A DNA stretch of 64,000 nucleotides from JABFXX01 sp036489755 (GTDB taxonomy: Bacteria; Myxococcota_A; Polyangia; Haliangiales; Haliangiaceae): NCBI GenBank assembly GCA_036489755.1, contig DASXFD010000014.1, positions 62,001 through 126,000 on the forward strand. Reading direction: 5' to 3'. Every line of letters starts with the position of its first letter. The stretch's first letter is position 1. The position numbers were made by a program, and so were the translations under genes. Of the stretch, positions 9,417 to 18,531 are shown piece by piece. Below the pieces are notes generated by a model that was not told the origin of the DNA, did not search any database, and was given only the letters and a program-made list of their open reading frames with translations.

Positions 9417-9851
9417 TCAGCCGGCCTGGACCTTCTTGCCGGCCTTCACCCAACCGGCGATCCCCGCCGGCATGATGTAGACGTTCGTGTAACCGAGGCT
9501 TTTGGCGCGCCCGGCGCCAGTGTGGCAAGCGTGTCAACCCTCGTCGTGACAGTAGAAGACGAGCTTCGTCGACTTGTCGGCGGGCAGCACGCTCGCCGGA
9601 TAGCTGTCGGTCTCGTCGACGAGGATCGCGCCGGGCAGCACGCCCAGCTTCTTGCGCAGCTCGTCCTCGTTGCAGTCGACCGCCGTGATCTGGTGCGCCG
9701 ACAGCTGCGCATCGACCTCGTCGACGGTCAGCGTCGCGAGCGCTTCGGCCTTCTGCGCGGGCTTGGCTTCTGCAGCGGCGGTCGGATCGGACTTCGAGCA
9801 TCCGAACGCGAGGGGCGCGAGCAAGGCGGCGACGCAGAGGAACTTTCGCAT
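9417..9851 (-). CDS. Rhodanese-domain lipoprotein, selenoprotein with in-frame UGA (Sec 106)
   Basis: A rhodanese-like sulfurtransferase or thiol oxidoreductase, 144 residues if UGA at 9534-9536 is read as selenocysteine. The signal MRKFLCVAALLAPLAFGC is a lipoprotein signal (Cys 18). The domain runs from about residue 42 to the end. After FYCHDEG comes UGA, then HACHTGAGRAKSLGYTNVY and AGIAGWVKAG, the normal C-terminal half of a rhodanese. In ordinary members (YC-x4-C-xxSH) the catalytic Cys sits where UGA is, so Sec replaces the nucleophile, and the family Ser is Cys here, giving UxxC. Ending at the UGA would remove the active site. A stem-loop follows the UGA. Separate from fadE by 60 bases. 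Confidence 0.82.
9503..9519 (-). promoter_or_regulatory. Candidate bacterial SECIS stem-loop of the rhodanese selenoprotein
   Basis: On the coding strand, 15 bases after the UGA, GGCGC pairs perfectly with GCGCC around a five-base loop CGGGC. A flanking U-A pair extends the stem, and GCUU/AAGC further out may form a lower stem. Bacterial SECIS elements lie just 3' of the UGA inside the coding region and carry G in the small apical loop, as here. Structure inferred by hand pairing. Confidence 0.55.
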
Positions 9852-9911
9852 GCCGGCAGGATACTCGATCGCGGCCGTGTCCTCGCGAAATCGGTGCATA
9901 CAGTGGTGAGG

Positions 9912-12386
9912 TCACGATCGCGCGGGAAGCGGCGCGGTGATCGCGGTCGCGCTCGCCGGAGCTTCGAACGAGCGCTCGCGATCGCGCGCGTACTGCACCG
10001 AACCGTAGTCGTCGACGTGCAGCACGTCTTCGACCGTCTCGAGCGCGTCGTGGAGGTGACGCGCCTCGTCGGCGGTGAGCACGCCGTGCGCGAGCGCGTG
10101 ATCGAGCACGCCGAGCTCGTCGCCGCGCGGGATGGCGCCGTCGTGCTGTGCGCGGCGGAGCCGGTCGCGGAGCGGGCGCGTCGCGAGCACGAGCTCGAGC
10201 GCATGCTCGAGCCGGCCGAGCCCGAGCTCGTGCGCCGGGGGCACGAACATGCCTTTCGTGAGGCGTTCGCGCGCGGGATTGCCATCGAGCAACAGCCGGC
10301 CCGCGGCGATCGACAGCGCGTCGCTCGGCGGCCGGCGCCGCATGCCGATCGGAAACGCGAGCAAGCGCAGCGCGCCGGCGACGAGCTGGTTCGGCAGATT
10401 GTCGAGTGCGGCCGAGAGCGACGCGTGCGCCTGGTACGACGCCTCGGCGATCGCCCAGTCGAATAGCAGCTCGTCGTCGGGGTTGCCGGCGGCGGCAAAG
10501 CGATTCGTGGTCGCCGCGGCGACGTACATCCACGCCAGCGCGTCGGCCATGCGGCCGGCGAACGACTCGGCACGCTTGAGCGCGCCGCCCATCGTCGCCA
10601 TCGCGCCGTCGGTGATCAGCGCGAACGCCGCCGACAGTCGCGTCACCTCGCGGAGGGCGGCGCGGGTTCGGCCGCTCGCCGGCGAGCTCGCGATCATCCC
10701 GCCGGTGAGGCCGAGCACGAACGCGCGCGCCGCATTGCGCAGCGCGAAGTTGGCGTGGCCGGCGAGCGCGCGATCGAATTCGACGACGTCTTGCGTGCGC
10801 GCCGCTTCGAGCTCGGCGATCGCGTACGGATGGCAGCGGATCGCGCCCTGGCCGAACACGATCAGCGAGCGCGTCAGGATGTTCGCGCCCTCGACGGTGA
10901 TCCCGATCGGCGCCGCCTCGTAGATCGGCGCGAGCACGTTGCGGGGGCCCTTGCAGATGCCGGCGCCGCCCGCGACGTCCATCGCGTCGTTCACGATCCG
11001 GCGCAGCGCCTCGGTCGACCAGCACTTCGCGATCGACGAGATCACGGCGGGCCGCTGGCCGTCGTCGACCGCGCCCGCGGTGACCTCGCGCAGCGCGTTC
11101 ATCCAGTACATCGTCCCGGCGATTCGGCCGAGCGGCGCGGCGATGCCCTCGAACCGGCCGATCGGCAGCCCGAACTGCTCGCGGATCGACGCGTACGCGC
11201 CGATCACGCGCGTCGCGAGGTGCGCGCCGCCCGAGGCATCGGCCGGCAGGCTGAGCGATCGACCCGCCGACAAGCACTCCATCAACATGCGCCAGCCTTG
11301 GCCGGCCATCGCCGGGCCGCCGATGATGTGATCGAGCGGCACGAACACGTCGTGGCCTTGCGTCGGCCCGTTCTGAAACGGGACCGACAGCGGATCGTGA
11401 CGACGGCCGATCCAGACGCCGGCCGTCGTCGTCGGGATCAGCGCGCACGTGATGCCCGCGTCGTCGGAACTGCCGAGCATGTGATCCGGATCGAACATGT
11501 GAAACGCGAGCCCGAGCACGGTCGCGACCGGCGAGAGCGTGATGTAGCGCTTGTCCCACGTGAGGCGGACGCCGGTGACCACGCGGCCGTGCCACATGCC
11601 GCGGCACACCACGCCCTTCGCGCGGATCGCCGCCGCGTCGGAGCCGGCGTGCGGTTCGGTGAGCGCGAAGCACGGGATCTCCTCGCCGACCGCGAGCTTC
11701 GGCAGGTAGTACGCTTTTTGCTCGTCGGTGCCGTAGCGCAACAGCAGCTCCGCGGGCCCGAGCGAGTTCGGCACCATCACGGTCACCGCCGCCGTCGCGC
11801 TGCGCGATGCGAGCTTCGCGACGACCGCGCTGTGCGCGCGCGCCGAGAAGCCGAGCCCGCCGAGCTCGACCGGAATGATCATGCCCATGAAGCGCTCGCG
11901 CTTGATGAAGCTCCACACCGCGAGCGGCAGATCGCCGGCCGCGCGGATCGCATGATCGTCGAGCAGGCGGCACAGCTCCTCGCACGGCCCATCGAGGAAC
12001 GCGCGCTCGCCGAACGTCAGCGGCTTCGGCTCGAACTGCAGGATGGTCGACAGGTTCGGCTGGCCGGAGAACAGCTCCGCATCCCACCACGTCGTGCCGG
12101 CCTCGAGCGCGACGCGCTCGGTCTCGCTCATGTGCGGCAGGTGAGGGCCGAGCTTGGCAAGCGCGGGTCGCGCGATCACGCGGCGGCGCACGGCCGGCAC
12201 GCCGGTCACCACCGCGATCGCGAGCCACACCAAGGCCACGACGAGCAGGCCCCATGTGCCGCCGCGCGCGGCCCAGTCGGCGAGCAACAGGCCCGGGGCG
12301 AGAATCCAACCCCACCAAGGTCGGCCGACATAAGCGAGGCCGATCGCGATCAGAAGTGCGATGACGACGAGCGCGAGTGTCTGCAC
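9912..12386 (-). CDS. fadE: Acyl-CoA dehydrogenase FadE
   Basis: First step of fatty-acid beta-oxidation: FAD-dependent oxidation of acyl-CoA to trans-2-enoyl-CoA. 824 residues, close to Escherichia coli FadE (814). The match is collinear: two N-terminal hydrophobic segments, EAGTTWWDAELFSGQP, the substrate/FAD region IPCFALTEPHAGSDAAA, ITCALIPTTTAGVWIGRRH, and GANILTRSLIVFGQGAIRC. The start is decided by a strong ribosome site (GGAGG at about 12391-12395) five bases before the GTG at 12386. An upstream GTG at 12440 lacks one. Membrane-associated through its N-terminus. Confidence 0.97.
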   Translation of the reverse strand: MQTLALVVIALLIAIGLAYVGRPWWGWILAPGLLLADWAARGGTWGLLVVALVWLAIAVVTGVPAVRRRVIARPALAKLGPHLPHMSETERVALEAGTTWWDAELFSGQPNLSTILQFEPKPLTFGERAFLDGPCEELCRLLDDHAIRAAGDLPLAVWSFIKRERFMGMIIPVELGGLGFSARAHSAVVAKLASRSATAAVTVMVPNSLGPAELLLRYGTDEQKAYYLPKLAVGEEIPCFALTEPHAGSDAAAIRAKGVVCRGMWHGRVVTGVRLTWDKRYITLSPVATVLGLAFHMFDPDHMLGSSDDAGITCALIPTTTAGVWIGRRHDPLSVPFQNGPTQGHDVFVPLDHIIGGPAMAGQGWRMLMECLSAGRSLSLPADASGGAHLATRVIGAYASIREQFGLPIGRFEGIAAPLGRIAGTMYWMNALREVTAGAVDDGQRPAVISSIAKCWSTEALRRIVNDAMDVAGGAGICKGPRNVLAPIYEAAPIGITVEGANILTRSLIVFGQGAIRCHPYAIAELEAARTQDVVEFDRALAGHANFALRNAARAFVLGLTGGMIASSPASGRTRAALREVTRLSAAFALITDGAMATMGGALKRAESFAGRMADALAWMYVAAATTNRFAAAGNPDDELLFDWAIAEASYQAHASLSAALDNLPNQLVAGALRLLAFPIGMRRRPPSDALSIAAGRLLLDGNPARERLTKGMFVPPAHELGLGRLEHALELVLATRPLRDRLRRAQHDGAIPRGDELGVLDHALAHGVLTADEARHLHDALETVEDVLHVDDYGSVQYARDRERSFEAPASATAITAPLPARS

Positions 12387-12452
12387 GAGTCCTCCGGAGG
12401 ACTGCAGTTGCAGGCCCGGTGCCGGCCCCGGCGTGCGCACTCGCTCGGTCGA

Positions 12453-14363
12453 TCAGTCGAACGGGCGGTTCACGAGCTCGAGCAAGCGGCGGGTCTCCAC
12501 CGGCTTGAGCAGCTGATGATCGAACGAGTGCGCGCCTTCGGTCTGCTTGTAGCCGCTGAGCGCGATCAGCCGGAGGTGCGAGCTGTCGAGGCGCGCGCGC
12601 AGCCGCCGCGCCAGCTCGTGGCCGTCGATGCCACCGGGAAGCCCGATGTCGAGGATCGCGACCTCGGGGGTGAACTCGTCGAGCAACGCGAGCGCGCTCA
12701 CACCGTCACTCGCGCAGCGCACCTCGTGGCCGAGCTCGGCCAGCAAGTCGGCGAGGATGAGGCGCGCGTCCTCGTTGTCGTCGACGAGCAGCACGCGGCG
12801 CTTCTCCGAGATCGCTTCGGACGGCCCCGTCGCTTCGGCGCGCTTCGCGGGTCGCCCGACGCTCCGCGGTAGCCGCACGGTGACGGTCGTGCCGCGGCCT
12901 TCGCCGGCGCTGTACGCGGACACCTCACCGCCGTGCAGCCGCACGAGCGACCGAACCAGCGCGAGCCCGAGGCCGAGGCCGCCCATCGAGCGCGCCAAGT
13001 CCTGCGTGGCCTGGACGAACGGGTCGAAGATCCGCGGCAGCAGCACGGGATCGATGCCGATGCCATCGTCGCTGATCTCGATGGTGAGGCGATCGGTCTC
13101 GACGACGCGCAGCGTGATGTGGCCACCCGACGGCGTGTACTTCGCGGCGTTGTTCAAGAGGTTCGCGAGCACTTGGACGAGGCGCGCCTCGTCGCCGTCG
13201 ACGAGCAGCGGATGGCGCGGCACGTCGAGGCGGAGCTCGTGCACCTTTTGCTCGAGCAGCGGCGATGCGCTCTCGATCGCGTTCGCGATCGCGTGGCGGA
13301 GATCGAGCGGCTCTTTCTGGAGCTGCAGCGTGCCGCGCGTGATGCGCGAGACGTCGAGCAAGTCATCGACGAGCCGCATCATCTGCTTGGTCTGGCGCTC
13401 GATCAGCTCGTGCTCGCGCGTCACCACGCCATCGTTGCGGAGCTTCACGAGTTGCAGCGCGGTCACGATCGGCGCGAGCGGGTTCCGGAGTTCGTGGCCG
13501 AGCATCGCGAGAAACTCGTCCTTCGCGCGGTTCGCTTCCTGCAACGCGAGCAACGCCGCCCGCTCTTCTTCGGCACGCTTGTGCTCGGTGAGATCACGCG
13601 TGACCTTCGAGAAGCCGACGAGCACGCCGTCGCGGTCGCGAATCGCGCTGATCACGACGTTTCCCCAGAACCGGCTGCCATCCTTGCGAACGCGCCAGCC
13701 CTCGTCTTCGCACCGGCCCTCGCGTCGCGCGATCTCGAGCTCGCGTTCGCACTTGCCGGCGAGCACGTCCTCGCGGGGATAGAACCGCGAGAAGTGGCTG
13801 CCGATGATCTCGTCGGCCTTGTAGCCCTTGATGCGCTCGGCGCCGGTGTTCCACGTCGCGACGCAGCCGCTCGGATCGAGCGTGAAGATCGCGTAGTCGG
13901 TGACGCTGTCGGTCAACAGGCGAGCGCGCTGCTCGGCGGCGAACCGCTGCTCTTCGGCTTTCTTGCGCTCGGTAAGATCGCGCGTGACCTTCGCGAAGCC
14001 GATCAGCGTGTGCGACGCATCGCGCATCGCCGTGATCACGACGTTGGCCCAGAACCGCGTGCCGTCCTTGCGCACGCGCCAACCTTCTTCTTCGCAGCGG
14101 CCCTCGGTCGCGGCCATCATCAGCTCGCGTTCGCAGGCGCCGGCGCGCACGTCTTCTTCCGGGCGAAACACCGAGAAGTGGCGTCCGATGATCTCGTCCG
14201 CGCGATAGCCCTTCAGCCGCTCGGCGCCGCTGTTCCAGGTCGAAACGTTGCCGTGAGCATCGAGCGCGAAGATCGCGTAGTCGGTGACGCTGTCGACCAA
14301 CGTCCGGAACAGACTCTCGTCTTGTTCGTGCGGTACCTGAGCTGCTGCGACCTCGGCGGGCAT
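12453..14363 (-). CDS. Hybrid sensor histidine kinase: PAS-PAS-HisKA-HATPase-REC
   Basis: 636-residue soluble hybrid kinase. Two near-identical PAS domains (about 20-135 and 147-262) share the patterns SVTDYAIF and EGWRVRKDG, suggesting an internal duplication. HisKA carries the phosphoacceptor His 290 in MLGHELRNPLAP. The ATPase has NLLNNAAKYTPSGG, SDDGIGID and GGLGLGLALVRSL. A C-terminal receiver (about 522-636) has VDDNED, the acceptor Asp near 572 (AILDIGLPG) and the LLKP lysine. There is no membrane segment, so a cytoplasmic signal is sensed; PAS ligand unknown. ATG 14363 has AAAGG ten bases upstream. No output regulator is adjacent. Confidence 0.95.
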   Translation of the reverse strand: MPAEVAAAQVPHEQDESLFRTLVDSVTDYAIFALDAHGNVSTWNSGAERLKGYRADEIIGRHFSVFRPEEDVRAGACERELMMAATEGRCEEEGWRVRKDGTRFWANVVITAMRDASHTLIGFAKVTRDLTERKKAEEQRFAAEQRARLLTDSVTDYAIFTLDPSGCVATWNTGAERIKGYKADEIIGSHFSRFYPREDVLAGKCERELEIARREGRCEDEGWRVRKDGSRFWGNVVISAIRDRDGVLVGFSKVTRDLTEHKRAEEERAALLALQEANRAKDEFLAMLGHELRNPLAPIVTALQLVKLRNDGVVTREHELIERQTKQMMRLVDDLLDVSRITRGTLQLQKEPLDLRHAIANAIESASPLLEQKVHELRLDVPRHPLLVDGDEARLVQVLANLLNNAAKYTPSGGHITLRVVETDRLTIEISDDGIGIDPVLLPRIFDPFVQATQDLARSMGGLGLGLALVRSLVRLHGGEVSAYSAGEGRGTTVTVRLPRSVGRPAKRAEATGPSEAISEKRRVLLVDDNEDARLILADLLAELGHEVRCASDGVSALALLDEFTPEVAILDIGLPGGIDGHELARRLRARLDSSHLRLIALSGYKQTEGAHSFDHQLLKPVETRRLLELVNRPFD

Positions 14364-14453
14364 TGCGGAGACCTTTCGTATAGCGCGCGTCACTCCGTGG
14401 CGGCGAGGTAATTCGGTGCAACGTTGCCGTGCGGAGGCGCACGGCGTGCGATC

Positions 14454-14891
14454 ATGTCGTGCTCGACGATGAAGCGCGCGACGCCGGCCGTCTGGGTATG
14501 CCCTCGCTGCGACCGGCCGTTCGTCCGAGCGAATCGCCCGCACACGTGTCTCGCCGGCATGCCGATCGAGGCCTGGCTCGACGAGCGGACGGACGCGCAG
14601 CGCCGCGCCGCCGAGGTGGTGTTGCGCGTCGTGCGGCGCTATCGCCGCGTCGTCGTCGAAGCAGTGGCCGTCGGCGTGCTCGTGAAGCGCGATCGCACGA
14701 TCATCGAGCTGCGCCCGAAGCAGCGTTGGCTCGACGTGTCGTTCATCGCGACGCAGCCGATCGCGAGCGAGCGCATCGCGCGAACGTTCGTGCTCGCGCG
14801 CGGCATCTGTTACGTCGTCCACGTGCGCGACGCCTCCGACGTCGATGCCGAGCTGCGCGGCTGGCTCGCGAGCTCACTGCGTGGCGGCTGA
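14454..14891 (+). CDS. DUF5655-domain protein with N-terminal zinc-ribbon motif
   Basis: 145 residues. The N-terminus has a CPRCDRPF...HTC pattern (three Cys and one His) typical of the small metal site found in front of DUF5655. The rest (LVKRDRTIIELRPKQRWLDVSFI) is the DUF5655 fold, linked in the literature to restriction or DNA-binding contexts but of unknown function. ATG 14469 is an alternative start. The neighbours (divergent kinase, downstream hydrolase) do not explain a role. Confidence 0.75.
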   Translation: MSCSTMKRATPAVWVCPRCDRPFVRANRPHTCLAGMPIEAWLDERTDAQRRAAEVVLRVVRRYRRVVVEAVAVGVLVKRDRTIIELRPKQRWLDVSFIATQPIASERIARTFVLARGICYVVHVRDASDVDAELRGWLASSLRGG

Positions 14892-14909
14892 ACGCGGTAC
14901 CGTCGCCGC

Positions 14910-16469
14910 GTGAAGCTCGGAGCTCTCGCCGGTCTCGCGATCGTCGCGTCGTGCGGCGACAACCTGCCGCCGCCGGAACCGGGCCCGCTCGCGCCGCTCG
15001 TCTTCTCGTCGTGCCTGAACGGCATGTTCGAGTGCGGCACGCTCGTCGTCCCGGCCGACTGGTCATCCGAGAGTGCGCTCACGATCGAGCTGCCCGTCGT
15101 GCGCGCGCCGGCGCGCGACCCGTCGCAGCGCATCGGCGTGCTCGTGTTCAACTTCGGCGGCCCCGGCGAGCCGACGCTGCAGCCGATCGTCGACAACTAT
15201 CCGGCGCAGCCGATCGCGACCTCGCAGGATCTCACGGCGCGCTTCGACTGGGTCCTGATGGACTGGCGCGGCGTCGCGACGACCACGCCCGAGCTGTCGT
15301 GCCTCGACGCGACCACCGGTTCGGCGCTCGCGGCGGAACAGTTCGCGCCCGGCAGCGACGCCGATTGGGCGGCGCTGTTCTCGCTCGGCAGCGACGTCGC
15401 CGCCGGCTGTCTCGCGAACGGCAGCAACGCCGCGCTGCTCGCGCGCCAGGATACCGATAGCGCCGCACGCGACCTCGAGGCGCTGCGCATCGGGCTCGGC
15501 GAGTCGCAGCTCAACATGTGGGGCGTGTCGTACGGCACGCGGCTCGCGTCGATGTACGCGTCGATCTTTCCCGAGCACGTGCGCGCGTTCGCGCTCGACT
15601 CGCCGATGTTTCCGCAGCCGTCGTTGCCCGAGTTCCTGACGGCGCAAAGCGAATCGTTCGACGCCGAGCTCGGCCGGTTCTTCGCGTGGTGTGCCGGCGC
15701 GTCGGCAACCGACTGCCCGTTTCGAACGGCGGACGGCAGCGGCGCGAGCGTCGCGGCGGAATTCGAGCAGCTGCTCGACAACGCGGATACGTCGCCGATC
15801 GTCGCCGACGGCGTGACGCTCGATCGCGCGTCGATCGATCTCGCCGCGACGACGCAGATGTACTTCCCGACGGTCGAGTGGCCGCCGCTCGCGACCGCGC
15901 TTGCCTCGCTCGAAGCCGGCGATGGCAGCGCGATGGCGAAGCTGGTGATGTCGAGCGCGTTCGACAGCGCGAACGACGACAACGCGTTCTCGTCGTATCA
16001 GAACGTGTGCGCGCAGGACATGCCGATTCCCGCCGGGCTCGATTCGCCCGCGTCGTTCGAGGCATTTGCGATGTCGCTCGAGCCGCTCGCGCCGCACGTC
16101 GGGCTGCAGAACGCGGCGGCGCAGGCGTTCGCGGTGACGTGGCCGACCATCCCGCCGTTCCAGCATCCGATCGGCAACGCGGCGGCACCGCCGCTGCTCG
16201 TGACCGCGACGCGCAATGATCCCGCGACGCCGTACGCGTGGGCGAGCGAGCTGGTCGCCGCGTTCGACAACGGCTCGTACCTCGTGACCTACGAAGGCGA
16301 TGGCCACGCGAACGCGCAGTTCCATCGGTGCATCGGCGAAGTCACCGCGAGCTTCTTGATCGATCCGACGAAGCCGCCGTCGACGACCGATTGCCCGGAA
16401 GTCGATCCGACCGCGCAGCACGCACGCGAAACGCGCGCGCCGATCGCGGGCCGACCTCAGCGACGGTGA
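14910..16469 (+). CDS. Alpha/beta hydrolase, TAP-like exported peptidase, lipoprotein
   Basis: 519 residues from a GTG start 18 bases after the DUF5655 gene. The signal ends AIVASC (Cys 15). The fold matches Streptomyces tripeptidyl aminopeptidase/SlpD-type hydrolases: oxyanion motif FGGPGEP (about 82-88), nucleophile Ser 207 in WGVSYGTRLA, and a C-terminal TAP-like part with LLVTATRNDPATPYAWA (Asp) and EGDGHANAQ (His). It likely cleaves peptides or esters outside the inner membrane; substrate unknown. Its last 13 bases overlap the convergent lipoprotein gene. Confidence 0.9.
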   Translation: MKLGALAGLAIVASCGDNLPPPEPGPLAPLVFSSCLNGMFECGTLVVPADWSSESALTIELPVVRAPARDPSQRIGVLVFNFGGPGEPTLQPIVDNYPAQPIATSQDLTARFDWVLMDWRGVATTTPELSCLDATTGSALAAEQFAPGSDADWAALFSLGSDVAAGCLANGSNAALLARQDTDSAARDLEALRIGLGESQLNMWGVSYGTRLASMYASIFPEHVRAFALDSPMFPQPSLPEFLTAQSESFDAELGRFFAWCAGASATDCPFRTADGSGASVAAEFEQLLDNADTSPIVADGVTLDRASIDLAATTQMYFPTVEWPPLATALASLEAGDGSAMAKLVMSSAFDSANDDNAFSSYQNVCAQDMPIPAGLDSPASFEAFAMSLEPLAPHVGLQNAAAQAFAVTWPTIPPFQHPIGNAAAPPLLVTATRNDPATPYAWASELVAAFDNGSYLVTYEGDGHANAQFHRCIGEVTASFLIDPTKPPSTTDCPEVDPTAQHARETRAPIAGRPQRR

Positions 16470-16894
16470 CCGCCGCCGCGAACCGCGGCGCGGACGTGCA
16501 CGCCGCCGCCGGACGGATGCGACGCGTGATACTGCGCGTGCGCCGCGTAGCCGCCGCGGATGTGCTCGTGGCCGACGTAACCGGCCGGCCGATAGTGCCG
16601 GTACGCTTCGGGGCGCGAGATGCCGCGGATGTGGTCGGGCACCCAGCCGGCGCGTCCCCAGCCGCCGCCGTACCACGTCGACGAGTACCAGATGCCGCCG
16701 CGGTTCACCCAGTAGTAGTCGTCGGCGAAGAAGATCGGCTCGTCGTAGTCGGCGAGGACCTCGACACCGGGGCTGACCTCGACGAGATCGGCGCCACCGT
16801 CGTCGTCGGCGTTGGCGTACTGGGGCGCGGGTGGATCGTCGGCATAACAGCCGACCGCGAGTGATATCGCACACGCGAAGATAAGGTGTCTCAT
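16457..16894 (-). CDS. Small Tyr/Trp/Gly-rich lipoprotein
   Basis: 145 residues, signal ending AVGC (Cys 16). The middle is rich in aromatic residues (FADDYYWVNRGGIWYSST), the C-terminal third in Gly/His/Arg (HPSGGGVHVRAAVRGGGHRR). The repeated YY-WV-GG-WY pattern occurs in short secreted proteins of Myxococcota and Planctomycetes. I know of no function. Codirectional with the next two leftward genes; they may form one transcript. Confidence 0.75.
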   Translation of the reverse strand: MRHLIFACAISLAVGCYADDPPAPQYANADDDGGADLVEVSPGVEVLADYDEPIFFADDYYWVNRGGIWYSSTWYGGGWGRAGWVPDHIRGISRPEAYRHYRPAGYVGHEHIRGGYAAHAQYHASHPSGGGVHVRAAVRGGGHRR

Positions 16895-16906
16895 GATTCG
16901 ACGGTA

Positions 16907-17761
16907 TCACTTCACGAATTGGGCCGGATGCGCGGCGACGTACGTGGCGTCGATGAGCGCGCATGGATATGAATGATCGCGCGGTTGGAACTGCATGCCT
17001 GTGTGCAGGTCGACGGCACGCTCATCGATCCTGCGCTCACCGCCCACCATTGCGAGGTGTGCGACTACGCTCGTGTGCGCCACGAGGTGCTCGCGCGGCT
17101 TGTCGGGGCCGCGCCAGTTCGCGATCGGCGGGTAGTCGTCGGCGGCGTATGCGACGAAGATCAGATCGATGCCGCCCGAGCCGGTGGGCACGGGCTCGAT
17201 CTCGACGTCGCGCGTGTGGTTGATGCCCGACGAGATGCGCGTGAGGTGGTGGTCGTCGACGTCGATGCGCTCGAGAGCGCCGATGAACGAGCACAGCATG
17301 CGCGGCCGCGGCGGCGACGTCGGCGGAGCGGGGAGCCGATCGCGGATGTCCACGATCGCGGTGGCCACCGCGTCGAGCGGGCGCGGCGATCGGCACGTGC
17401 CGGCGCAATGCACCACGCGCAAGCCGGTCGGCGTCTCGACCTCGAGGTCGACCGTCGGCCCGTCGGCGACCGGCCTACCGATGTCGCGCGGGACCGTTGC
17501 GAACGCGTTGGTCTCGAGGAGCGCGCGCAATGTTGCGACCTCCGCCGGCTCGATCGTGCCGGTGCTCCGCTGCACGCTTGCCGATTCGTGGACGGTTCGC
17601 TCGACCCGCCCGTCGTCGCCGATCGCGACCGTGTCGTAAAACGGTTCCGCGCCGCCGCCGAACGTGAGCCGCACCGTGAAGCCCTTCGACAGGTCGAGCC
17701 TTGGGCGCGCATCGCCGCCGCGGCACGCGGTGACCGCAGCAACCACCACGAGCAAGCGCAT
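16907..17761 (-). CDS. Hypothetical lipoprotein
   Basis: 284 residues with a short signal MRLLVVVAAVTAC (Cys 13). The first half (FTVRLTFGGGAEPFYDTVAIGDDGRVERT and GTIEPAEVATLRALLE) resembles a module seen in uncharacterised lipoproteins in which an early beta strand pattern precedes a 'CAGTCRSP' disulfide-like pair. The second half is unrecognised. It ends 12 bases before the start of the aromatic lipoprotein and lies 12 bases after the EI24 gene, which supports a three-gene leftward operon. Confidence 0.75.
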   Translation of the reverse strand: MRLLVVVAAVTACRGGDARPRLDLSKGFTVRLTFGGGAEPFYDTVAIGDDGRVERTVHESASVQRSTGTIEPAEVATLRALLETNAFATVPRDIGRPVADGPTVDLEVETPTGLRVVHCAGTCRSPRPLDAVATAIVDIRDRLPAPPTSPPRPRMLCSFIGALERIDVDDHHLTRISSGINHTRDVEIEPVPTGSGGIDLIFVAYAADDYPPIANWRGPDKPREHLVAHTSVVAHLAMVGGERRIDERAVDLHTGMQFQPRDHSYPCALIDATYVAAHPAQFVK

Positions 17762-17773
17762 GCGAGTTGGATG

Positions 17774-18472
17774 CTACGCGACGCGCGCGCCTTGGGTCCG
17801 CTCGTCGGCGACGACGCGCAGCGTCGCAGCGGACGCGCCGATCGCGAGCCCGATGATGTTGACGCCGGGCACGAGCAACATGAGCGCGACCAAGCCGCCG
17901 AGCCCGATCGTGCGCCAGCGCCGGTCGCGCAGGTACGCCCGCTTGTCGCGATAGCGCCAGTGGCGGCGGGCGAGGATCGCGTCGTAGGCGCCGTACGATG
18001 CGTAGCGTGCCGTCACCCACGCGCTGCCGATCGCCGCGAGCGTCGCGCCGGCGACCGGGACGAACCGGGCGATCGCGAGCAAGCCGACGATCACGATGAT
18101 GTAGGCCGCGCCGCGCCTCGCCGCGTGCACGATGCCGATCGCGACCTCGTAGACGAAGCGGCCGGCGCTGAACGCGGGCGGCTGCACGCCGGTCTCGTGC
18201 TCTTCGATCGCTTCCGACAGCATCTCGTTGAACGGTCCCGACACCAGCGACGCGAACGTCACGATCACGGTCGCGCTCGCGATCGTCAGCGTGCTCCATC
18301 CGACCAGGCCGATCGTGCCGAGGATCGCGACGAGCCAGCCGAGCGTCAGCAGGCCGATCAGCGCGACGACGATCGCCGGTGCGAGCACGAGCTTCCACAG
18401 CCGCGGCAGGCCCGCGAGGTACGCGGCGCCGCGCACGCCATCGATGACACCCGCAACCAGCTCGCGAAGCAC
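17774..18472 (-). CDS. EI24/CysZ-domain membrane protein
   Basis: 232 residues from a GTG start. Starts LRELVAGVIDGVRGAAYL, the usual N-terminus of EI24 proteins. Four or more membrane segments follow (LVLAPAIVVALIGLLTLGWL, LTIASATVIVTFASLVSGPF, AAYIIVIVGLLAIARF, IGLGGLVALMLLVPGVNIIG). The FASLVSGPFNEMLSEAIE block is conserved in the family. CysZ members import sulfate; EI24 proteins in myxobacteria are unassigned, so the substrate is open. Divergent from the alpha/beta hydrolase, with 59 bases between starts. Confidence 0.85.
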   Translation of the reverse strand: MLRELVAGVIDGVRGAAYLAGLPRLWKLVLAPAIVVALIGLLTLGWLVAILGTIGLVGWSTLTIASATVIVTFASLVSGPFNEMLSEAIEEHETGVQPPAFSAGRFVYEVAIGIVHAARRGAAYIIVIVGLLAIARFVPVAGATLAAIGSAWVTARYASYGAYDAILARRHWRYRDKRAYLRDRRWRTIGLGGLVALMLLVPGVNIIGLAIGASAATLRVVADERTQGARVA

Positions 18473-18531
18473 GCGCGAGTTGTAGCCGATCCGTCGTCGA
18501 GAAACACCCGCGCATACGCTAGCGTAGCGCC

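Noticed and set aside
7648..9480. 610-codon frame spanning two propeller lipoprotein genes
   Set aside because: Crosses two convergent genes and yields Arg-rich low-complexity protein; shadow of GC bias.
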